Origin: Anaerolineae bacterium
GTDB taxonomy: Bacteria > Chloroflexota > Anaerolineae > J102
NCBI GenBank assembly: GCA_026992375.1
Contig: JALXAF010000393.1
Span: 1 to 12,864 of the forward strand
Reading direction: 5' to 3'
Length of the DNA stretch: 12,864 bases
The position numbers and the translations under genes are program-made. The notes under the pieces were generated by a model. That model had not been told where the DNA came from. It saw nothing but the letters and a program-made list of their open reading frames with translations, and did not search any database. Positions 6,562 through 12,450 of the stretch are shown here, one piece after another; within the stretch, counting starts at the first letter, position 1, and the number at the start of each line of letters is the position of its first letter.

Positions 6562-9288
6562 TTAGACAGTGGTCATGTGGTCGCCTTCCTCGACTTCCAC
6601 TTCTTCCCAACCGGTGATCATGCCCTCGATGGCTGCCAGTGGCGTATGGCCGGTGGTGGTGAGATACATGTGCATGATCACGAAGGCGGCGAAGGACCAG
6701 GCGATGAAGGTGTGGAGCGGGGCGATATAGCGCAGACCGCCGATGGCGTCGGAAAGGGTGGGCCATCGCTGTGCGCCCCAGATGAGGATGCCAGTGATGA
6801 TCTGCAATGGCAACAGCACGTTGAGGATCACCAGGTAGGTCATCTGCTGCAAGGGGTTCATCTTGCGCTTCTCATTCTTCTCGAAGGGATGCGGTTCGCC
6901 CTTGAAGATGCCCCTTCCGTAGAACATGGCCTGTTGCAGGGCCTGATGGAAGAAACCCTTGGGCTCGGGTAGGAACTGCTGGATGGAATGCCCGGCCAGG
7001 AAGTAGAAGAGCGCAAAGAAGGCGTTGAACAGCAGCAGGAAGCCCAGCACGTTATGGACGGGAACCACTGCGCCCATATCGAATGCGCCGAACATATCGG
7101 GACGATGGATGACGATGCCCGTCAGGATCAGCAGAATGATGGCGATGGCCTGCGTCCAGTGCCAGAATCGTTCGTAGAAGGTGTAGAGATAGAGCTTGCG
7201 GGTGAGGCCGTGATGCGTGATTGCACCATGCGCTGCAGAATACATGCGCAGGCCGCCGTGAACGGCGACGCCGGCAAGGACGCCCAGCAGCATCAGCACG
7301 CCCAGCCAGTCGATCCACTTGACACGATCGTGGCCCGGCAGATACAGCCCTTCTTTGGCGGTGTTGGGCTTGAAGTACAGAGCGCCGCTCTCGTCTTTGA
7401 TCAGATCGCCAGTAGGCTCCATGTTCACGTCGCCTACCAGGGTGGGGGTGACATCTCCGGGCGTGTAGCTGGCCAGCATCAGGGCGTCGGAGACGCGAGA
7501 GTTATCGCTGTGACAGGCGGTGCAATCCTGGGTGGAGTATTCTCCCCAAGTGGCGTCGTGGGAGATGCTGTAAGGCTGCACCTCGGCCTGGATGCGGGGA
7601 TTGCTCAGGCCCAGGGACTCTAACTGCGCCCGCACCACGTTCTCTTTCTCTTTGTTGTCGATGCGAAGCTCAACCTTTGTTAGGCGTCCATCGCCGTTGA
7701 TATCGAAAGCGGATACGATCTCGGGCTTGTAATTGCCCTTCTCGTCGAAGAAGGCCTTTTTCAGGTCCATCTGGCGCACCGGGCGGGCAGGATCGCCATA
7801 GACCCAGTACCAGGAGCTGATCAGGTTGAAGGGGGCCAGCTTGAGATTGCCCTGAGTGTCGTAGCGGGGCAGTAGGATGGGCTTGAATCCTTCCAACATG
7901 TTGTAAGGATTGCGGGGATTGCCATCGCCCGTAATGTTGCGGTAGGTGAGGACGCCCTTGCCGTCCGCGTCGATCACCGTCCAGTCGTTCTGCTGGATGG
8001 CGGTGGCGTGCATGGCCGGGATGTGGCAGGCTTCGCAACTCAGTTTCTGGGCGTGGCGATCTTCATAAGGCAGCCACGAGTGGGTGGATTTGTAGTCGTG
8101 GCACGATTCGCAGCGGCGCATGCTCGTGACGAAGGCGGAGCTCACCTCGTCTTTGGTGACAGCGCCGCGGGCGAAATCATGGATAGGTTTTTGCAGATAA
8201 TCGGCGATGTCGGGCCGCCGCGGCTCGAAGACGAGATGTTTGGGATTCAACTCCTTGGGCGGATCGTAATAGGCTGGATTGTTCAGGGCGAAGTGGCAAT
8301 CGGTGCATTTGAGATTGCGCTCGGCGTGAACGTCCCACGAGCGTTTGAGTTCGCTCTTGCCCTTGATGTTCAGGGCGCTATCCGAGATGCGCTGGCCCGA
8401 GAAAATCTGGCCCGTGCGCAGGGTGTTCCAGTCGTTTTCATCGAGGTCGCGATAAGAGAGGGCTTTGGTGACGTCCTCCTGCACCTCGCCATGACATTGA
8501 CCGCAGTTGCTGCTGGAAGGACTCTGGATGGGCAGGGCGTTTTGCTTGAGGTTGCCCCGCTTATCGAATGCGTCTTTGTTGTAAACCATGCCCTTGCCGT
8601 CGGGGCTGGGCTGGACAATGCCTGTGCCAACCAGGGTGGCGGTGTTGGCCCATCCAAAGTCACCCTTCTTCAGTGCGCTTATGCGGGCCTGATTGTTGGG
8701 ATCGGGCATGTGGCAAAGGAAGCAATTCATCTCCACCGTCCCCGATTCCTTCCAGTTCCAGGGCTCCAATTCGCCCGTCTCGGGATTGAGGATGCTGGTT
8801 TCGGGATTATCGGCGCTGACCTCCAAATCTTTCAGCGGCAGCCCACTGCGGCTGGTAACCGCGGGCCCGCCACCGGCGTGATGCGTTCCATACACCTGAA
8901 TCCAGCCGGCCGTGGTCAGATCAATAGTCTTGTCTTCCGGGGGACTGAGATAGCGGTAGGTGATGGGGTCCCACAGGCCGAAGAGCCCTTTGCTGGTGTC
9001 CCAGGGACGGCCCGAGGGGGCCTGTCCCGCGGGGAACATTTCGTTTAATCCGACCTGGCTGTGGAAGCTGTGCTTTTCGATGAACTCGCTGTCGTGACAG
9101 CCGCCGCAGGTCTGCATAACTGAGATAGGTTTGCCTGAATCGAGGACGTTGACCCCGTCTTCATCCAGTAGCGGAAAGGAGGGGTGAATGGGGGAGGGTT
9201 GGGCGGAGGCGACGCCCAGGGTGGCGAGGCCCAGTATCAGCGCCAACGCCATCAGCCCCAAATAGCGCTTGAAGCTGTAATGCGTCAT
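6562..9288 (-). CDS. Seven-haem cytochrome c fused to a cytochrome b membrane module
   Basis: This 908-residue protein starts with a signal sequence (hydrophobic about 9-26, ending VASAQ at 26-30), then an outside domain with seven CxxCH haem sites at C61, C189, C262, C328, C393, C418 and C589. Residues 529-540 (DINGDGRLTKVE) match an EF-hand calcium loop between haems six and seven. After about 657 it becomes a membrane protein with some five helices (about 657-677, 708-728, 743-766, 816-836 and 855-876), resembling PhsC/formate-dehydrogenase gamma cytochromes b. Candidate b-haem ligands are H710, H745, H859 and H873; the last two are 14 apart, as in that family. It likely moves electrons between the quinone pool and the neighbouring octahaem enzyme. 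The ATG overlaps the upstream stop (ATGA, 9285-9288) and has AGGAGG six bases upstream. The fold and haem count are clear; the electron direction is inferred. Confidence 0.88.
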   Translation of the reverse strand: MTHYSFKRYLGLMALALILGLATLGVASAQPSPIHPSFPLLDEDGVNVLDSGKPISVMQTCGGCHDSEFIEKHSFHSQVGLNEMFPAGQAPSGRPWDTSKGLFGLWDPITYRYLSPPEDKTIDLTTAGWIQVYGTHHAGGGPAVTSRSGLPLKDLEVSADNPETSILNPETGELEPWNWKESGTVEMNCFLCHMPDPNNQARISALKKGDFGWANTATLVGTGIVQPSPDGKGMVYNKDAFDKRGNLKQNALPIQSPSSSNCGQCHGEVQEDVTKALSYRDLDENDWNTLRTGQIFSGQRISDSALNIKGKSELKRSWDVHAERNLKCTDCHFALNNPAYYDPPKELNPKHLVFEPRRPDIADYLQKPIHDFARGAVTKDEVSSAFVTSMRRCESCHDYKSTHSWLPYEDRHAQKLSCEACHIPAMHATAIQQNDWTVIDADGKGVLTYRNITGDGNPRNPYNMLEGFKPILLPRYDTQGNLKLAPFNLISSWYWVYGDPARPVRQMDLKKAFFDEKGNYKPEIVSAFDINGDGRLTKVELRIDNKEKENVVRAQLESLGLSNPRIQAEVQPYSISHDATWGEYSTQDCTACHSDNSRVSDALMLASYTPGDVTPTLVGDVNMEPTGDLIKDESGALYFKPNTAKEGLYLPGHDRVKWIDWLGVLMLLGVLAGVAVHGGLRMYSAAHGAITHHGLTRKLYLYTFYERFWHWTQAIAIILLILTGIVIHRPDMFGAFDMGAVVPVHNVLGFLLLFNAFFALFYFLAGHSIQQFLPEPKGFFHQALQQAMFYGRGIFKGEPHPFEKNEKRKMNPLQQMTYLVILNVLLPLQIITGILIWGAQRWPTLSDAIGGLRYIAPLHTFIAWSFAAFVIMHMYLTTTGHTPLAAIEGMITGWEEVEVEEGDHMTTV

Positions 9289-10802
9289 TGTTGGCCTCCT
9301 GGCTGAGCATTGGCGGTTTCGAGGTTGACTTTACGGCTGCCGTAGATCATGGGATCTCCTTCATAGCCCAGAGCCTTCCAGTCCAGGCGGCCGGGCTTGC
9401 CATCGGGTGTGTGACAGGCGTTGCATTGCAGAGCGTCTTCTTTGGGAGCCACCATGTGGGTGGTGGGCCAATACATGGCGGTGCGAGCGAATCCGTAATC
9501 GCCGCTGTAAGGCAGACCAAAGGCCGCCGCGCCATCTCGAAGCGCCTTGTCCCAATCGAAGTCGCTCCAATAGCCGCCGGGCCCGTAGGTGTGTGGTGTC
9601 AGCAGGATGTCGTACTTCTTGTCATAAGGTTGTGTGGCGTGATGCACCTTGAACGGCCATATCTTGGCGTTGGGGTCATTGATGTCACCCGCAGGCGGAT
9701 TCAGCACTAATTCCTTCGATGGATCGAATTTGTCGCCAACGAGATAGCGGTCCTTGATTCCGCCGTTGTACCAGGCGTAGGTGGGAACCACGTCACGCTC
9801 ATAGACGAATCTTCCTTTGATCTTCAGATATTCGTGAACATTTGTAATGGGAAGGTCCTTACCAGCTTGCGACCAGTCCCAATAAGTTTTCGTAGCTTCT
9901 TTGCGGGCGAAGGTGGGGATATGGCAGGTCTGACAGGCCACCGTCTTGGTGTGCATGTTCAGGCGATCGTCCTGATGCGGGGTTTCGCTGTGACAATCGG
10001 TGCAATGGGCCTGATTTTTGTGATCCAGACTAACACTAATGGAACGGCCCTTGAAGACGTGATTGCCCTCATAGCGATGGCAGTCGGTGCAGACCATGTC
10101 CTCGCCGCCCATGTGCACATCCAGTTCCCGTGTGGGGTAAATCAGGGAGTTATCCAGATCGCCGTGTTTGACCGCATCGCCGCCGCCACCGCGAAAATGG
10201 CAGGCCCCGCAATTAAGTCGGGTGGGGTTGCCCACGTGCTTGGCGATATTGACCAGATCGACCGATTTGGCGGGGACGCCAGCTTTTGCTTTGACATAAT
10301 ATCCGGTATTGTCGTGGCAGGCCAGACAATCGATGTTCTTGGGATCGGAAAAATCAAAATTGTCGTCTTCCCAGCCATATCCGGCGTGGCAGGCGGTGCA
10401 GGCGGGCCAGTTGGGCTTGATGGTGATGCAAAAGTTATTGAGTGTGTATTTTTTGCCCGTTTTGACCGGCTCTTTCAACCCCAGCACATTGTCATGCACG
10501 CCCGGAACTTCATCCAGCGTGTATTCGTGCGTCCAGGTGAAATGATTGTTTTTCATCATGTCTTCGCCCGCCTCAGGATGGCAGGTGAGACAGGCTTCGG
10601 TGACATCCTGCCCCGTTTTGAAATCGGCGTTTTCGAAAAAGCCGCTGTGATCGGTGGGAACCGGATGTTTGGGAAGATGGGCGCGCGGGTTGTCGATCTG
10701 TTGGGATGCTGATCTTGGCACGGCGACCAGAGCGATGGGTATCCCAAAGATGATTAGGGTAATGAGAATGCCTATAATCCAGTTTTTTTTGCCATGAAGC
10801 AT
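9285..10802 (-). CDS. Octahaem tetrathionate reductase (OTR) family cytochrome c
   Basis: This 505-residue protein has an uncleaved-looking N-terminal anchor (about 8-28) and exactly eight CxxCH motifs, at C71, C135, C159, C198, C238, C267, C290 and C460. The long gap before the last site, the total length and the CHFRGGGGDAVKHGDLD block (201-217) fit the octahaem OTR family. The Shewanella member reduces tetrathionate, and also nitrite and hydroxylamine, in vitro and has a Lys-ligated catalytic haem. Candidate Lys ligands exist here but cannot be assigned by eye. The ATG at 10802 has GAGG eight bases upstream. A run of eight A in codons 5-7 lies just inside the gene. It overlaps the cytochrome fusion gene by 4 bp, so the two are probably made together. 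Sulfur-transport genes downstream favour a sulfur substrate, but nitrite or hydroxylamine is not excluded. Confidence 0.92.
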   Translation of the reverse strand: MLHGKKNWIIGILITLIIFGIPIALVAVPRSASQQIDNPRAHLPKHPVPTDHSGFFENADFKTGQDVTEACLTCHPEAGEDMMKNNHFTWTHEYTLDEVPGVHDNVLGLKEPVKTGKKYTLNNFCITIKPNWPACTACHAGYGWEDDNFDFSDPKNIDCLACHDNTGYYVKAKAGVPAKSVDLVNIAKHVGNPTRLNCGACHFRGGGGDAVKHGDLDNSLIYPTRELDVHMGGEDMVCTDCHRYEGNHVFKGRSISVSLDHKNQAHCTDCHSETPHQDDRLNMHTKTVACQTCHIPTFARKEATKTYWDWSQAGKDLPITNVHEYLKIKGRFVYERDVVPTYAWYNGGIKDRYLVGDKFDPSKELVLNPPAGDINDPNAKIWPFKVHHATQPYDKKYDILLTPHTYGPGGYWSDFDWDKALRDGAAAFGLPYSGDYGFARTAMYWPTTHMVAPKEDALQCNACHTPDGKPGRLDWKALGYEGDPMIYGSRKVNLETANAQPGGQQ

Positions 10803-11024
10803 AAGCCTTACCTCACTATAATGTTGGTGTGTATGGGGTCAGGCTTCCTGCTGGAGAGTGACTTTAATTCAGCGAGCGGGAAGGCTGAAAAGTGAGTGTT
10901 TTTGGACTTTGTTTGTTCTCTGGCCAGAAAACAAAAATCAAATAAAAATCAGATGAGAAATCGGAAGATGATCGGGCGTTTTGATGTGTTTTGGTGTGGG
11001 TGTTGCAGTCGGCGGTTTTTGTGG
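10803..11024 (-). promoter_or_regulatory. arsR-otr spacer with 24-bp dyad and 11-bp-phased repeats
   Basis: This 222-bp gap separates the regulator from the octahaem gene. At 10912-10935, TTTGTTCTCTGG faces CCAGAAAACAAA, a gapless dyad centred on TGGCCA with one mismatched pair. Touching it, AAAAATCA occurs at 10933-10940 and 10944-10951, 11 bp apart, giving phased A-tracts that may bend the DNA. No T run follows the dyad on the - strand, so a protein-binding site is more likely than a terminator. A separate promoter for the octahaem gene is possible, but I found no convincing -35/-10 pair. Confidence 0.5.
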
Positions 11025-11375
11025 TTAGCTTGCCTCCTTTGCGGGTGACGATATTTGTTCGAGTAATCGAGAATGAGTGCTGATGCGTTCATTCAGGACA
11101 TCGCGCAGGAGTTCCAGCGCCTGAATGATGCGTTCGTCGCTGAGCTCGTAAATGACCTCGCGTCCCCGTCGTTCGAACCTGACCAATCCGCTGTTGCGCA
11201 GGATGCGCAAATGTCGTGAGACGGTGGATTGGGGGAGTCGAAGCCGGGTCGTGAGGTATGTGACATTGCTGGGGCGCTCCGAAAGTGCGTAGAGGATGGC
11301 GATGCGGTTGGGGTCGGAAATGCCGGAGCACAGCTCGGCGTGCATACGGGCGATCTCCGCTCGGCGGGGAATCAT
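11025..11375 (-). CDS. ArsR-family winged-helix transcriptional regulator
   Basis: A 116-residue dimeric repressor type. The winged helix spans about residues 20-80: SNVTYLTTRLRLPQSTVSRHL contains the helix-turn-helix with its recognition helix at about 48-60, and RFERRGREVIYELS (66-79) is the beta wing. The metal-binding ELCVCDL segment of classical ArsR is absent. The only cysteine is C16 near the N-terminus, so the two-cysteine persulfide switch of SqrR/BigR is absent too, and the signal is unknown. The ATG at 11375 has AAGGAG eight bases upstream. The gene lies first in the cytochrome/sulfur operon, 222 bp ahead of the octahaem gene. A perfect inverted repeat 31-54 bp before the start codon is its probable operator, suggesting autoregulation and control of the operon. 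Confidence 0.9.
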   Translation of the reverse strand: MIPRRAEIARMHAELCSGISDPNRIAILYALSERPSNVTYLTTRLRLPQSTVSRHLRILRNSGLVRFERRGREVIYELSDERIIQALELLRDVLNERISTHSRLLEQISSPAKEAS

Positions 11376-11405
11376 CAGGGGCGCTCCTTGGGGTGAACAT
11401 AAACA

Positions 11406-11429
11406 ACGTATCCGGAAATGCGGATACGT
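11406..11429 (-). promoter_or_regulatory. Probable ArsR operator (9-6-9 inverted repeat)
   Basis: ACGTATCCG at 11406-11414 and CGGATACGT at 11421-11429 form a perfect 9-bp dyad with a 6-base centre. It lies between the predicted transcription start (about 11434) and the arsR ribosome site, a position where a bound ArsR dimer would block transcription. Long imperfect or perfect dyads of this kind are typical ArsR/SmtB operators. Assignment to this regulator rests on position only. Confidence 0.75.
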
Positions 11430-11433
11430 ACAC

Positions 11434-11446
11434 TCACCGTATTTTA
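11434..11446 (-). promoter_or_regulatory. Predicted -10 box and transcription start of the arsR/cytochrome operon
   Basis: Read on the - strand, TAAAAT (complement of 11441-11446) matches TATAAT at five of six bases and sits in an AT-rich tract. Transcription would start near 11434, about 59 bases before the arsR ATG. No good -35 hexamer lies 17 bp upstream; the best is TTGGCT with a short 15-bp spacer. This suits a promoter that depends on the activator site at 11466-11485. Confidence 0.55.
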
Positions 11447-11465
11447 ATCTTTTTTATCTGCAGCC

Positions 11466-11485
11466 AACATGATACAGATCATGTT
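11466..11485 (-). promoter_or_regulatory. FNR/CRP-type activator site
   Basis: A perfect dyad, AACATGAT-N4-ATCATGTT, with the TGAT-N4-ATCA core of the FNR class (consensus TTGAT-N4-ATCAA). Its centre (11475.5) is 41.5 bp upstream of the start predicted from the -10 box, the standard class II activator position. This suggests control of the operon by a CRP/FNR-family protein sensing low oxygen or nitric oxide. That protein is not encoded in the window. Confidence 0.65.
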
Positions 11486-11895
11486 TTGGCGTCTTCGCTA
11501 CAGTTTCGTTGCAAGCGGCTATTTTTGGGGAAGGGGTGTCAAACCGGTGGGGAGGATGGTTAAAAGTTGACATAAGTTTAACCTCGTTTGTCTGGGCTCA
11601 AAGCGGACAGGAGGAGGGGGCTACTTCCCAGTCGCGCCTGGCATTTTATCGTAAGGGAGATGTCCGTTGCAGATACTTTCGGTGGGGTCATTCGGGTGGT
11701 GGACGGCGAATGAATGATTTGACATAACATTGATGTAAGTGGGTGGTTTCGGCGAAGAACACGATAATGCGGTTATGTTATCTTTATAGTCTGGCGGGCC
11801 TGGTTGCGACGTAACACCTGGGGATTTGGCGCCGAGGCTTGCATCGTAATGAAGAAATCAGAAGCGCTTGCAGTTTTGGCGGAAATCGGGCGATA

Positions 11896-11925
11896 TCCCA
11901 CATTTTCCCACAATATCCCACAAAC
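11896..11925 (+). repeat. Three helically phased TCCCACA repeats
   Basis: TCCCACA begins at 11896, 11906 and 11916, exactly 10 bp apart, each followed by three AT-rich bases (TTT, ATA and A-A-C). One repeat per helical turn places three identical faces on the same side of the DNA, as in iterons or cooperative regulator sites. The word resembles a DnaA box (TTATCCACA) with an extra C, but it does not match it. Confidence 0.6.
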
Positions 11926-12222
11926 CCTATGTTTTATGTCGAACTATGCGCTGCTTTGCACTGCTGGAATACATAACTTATATAGTGATCACCCAAATGA
12001 AGACATCTCGGGTGACATAAAGTTGGGGTGAGGTGTCGTGACATCTACTAAAACGCCTGTGGAGCCTACCGTTTTCATGCCGCGTCTGGCCTGCGATTCG
12101 CGTTAGGGAGCGCATATTTTTGCAGCACGCCCATTCTCCACCTCATCGATTCCTCTATCATGCACTTTTATGTCCACTCCCCTCTTTGAGCTCCACACGA
12201 TTGCTCTCTTAACACTGGAGAC

Positions 12223-12274
12223 GTTGTGCGACGACAAGTGCAGCGCAAGCGCCCGGCGCCCAACGACGCACAAC
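12223..12274. repeat. GC-rich inverted repeat
   Basis: GTTGTGCG (12223-12230) and CGCACAAC (12267-12274) are perfect 8-bp arms around 36 bases rich in GCGC, including the small palindrome GCGCAAGCGC. Outside it, GGAGAC and GTCTCC flank the structure at about 12217 and 12308, possibly a wider nested dyad. It lies between two GACATAA copies and may be an internal structure of a small non-coding element. Confidence 0.5.
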
Positions 12275-12383
12275 CTCAGCGAACGCCTCTTCCCCCTCCC
12301 AGTGAATGTCTCCGCCACACTTTATGTCTATCCCCCTATTCGCACCACGAGGACGCTGGCATGCTCGCTTTCAGCGCAGTGCG

Positions 12384-12408
12384 GGCCCAAACTGCAGCTC
12401 CTTGGGCC
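12384..12408 (-). other. Hairpin downstream of hflX, possible weak terminator
   Basis: GGCCCAA (12384-12390) and TTGGGCC (12402-12408) form a perfect 7-bp stem with an 11-base loop, about 43 bases after the hflX stop on the - strand. No T run follows on that strand, so it is not a canonical intrinsic terminator. It is still the only strong hairpin near the hflX 3' end. A run of eight C lies at 12414-12421. Confidence 0.4.
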
Positions 12409-12450
12409 TGCATCCCCCCCCATTGGCCATATCAACGCATTTGTCTAATT

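Larger units (their letters stand above)
11486..12450. other. About 1-kb region without a convincing gene
   Basis: No reading frame here has both a good ribosome site and a recognisable protein. The left part (to about 12050) is clearly more AT-rich than the neighbouring genes, while 12220-12440 is GC-rich. It contains six of seven GACATAA/TTATGTC motifs, three phased TCCCACA repeats and several dyads, described separately. The longest frames (11804-12031 and 12170-12448, + strand) look non-coding. Possible readings are a decayed mobile element, a recombination region, or regulatory DNA. Confidence 0.6.

Noticed and set aside
10291..10299. Another TTGACATAA in the octahaem gene
   Set aside because: It is an isolated copy within conserved coding sequence and easily explained by codons, so it was not counted with the spacer array.
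10803..10835. TATAGT -10 box with CTGACC -35 just before the octahaem gene on -
   Set aside because: Transcription would start at or after the ribosome site, leaving no usable leader, and the -35 match is only four of six.
11567..11572. TTGACA as a -35 promoter box (also at 11719)
   Set aside because: No -10-like hexamer lies 16-18 bp downstream of either copy; the word is part of the GACATAA repeat.
11719..11745. dif/Xer-like recombination site around TTTGACATAA-N6-TGTAAGT
   Set aside because: The right arm does not match the XerD arm consensus and there is no palindromic centre.
11896..11925. DnaA boxes or replication origin
   Set aside because: The repeats are TCCCACA, not TTATCCACA, and no dnaA, dnaN or other origin gene is nearby.
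11804..12031. Possible 75-residue protein on + (inner ATG start gives about 60 residues, KKSEALAVLAEIGRYP...)
   Set aside because: No convincing ribosome site, TTG start or weak context, no recognisable domain, and the frame runs through the phased TCCCACA repeats and two GACATAA motifs.
12223..12274. Integron attC-type recombination site
   Set aside because: The arms GTTGTGC and GCACAAC do not fit the GTTRRRY and RYYYAAC core rules, and no integron integrase is present.
12170..12448. Overlapping open frames of 81-92 codons on + and a 71-codon frame on - (12103-12318)
   Set aside because: Their composition follows the local GC-rich dyads, no ribosome site or family resemblance is seen, and the frames overlap one another with no preferred one.
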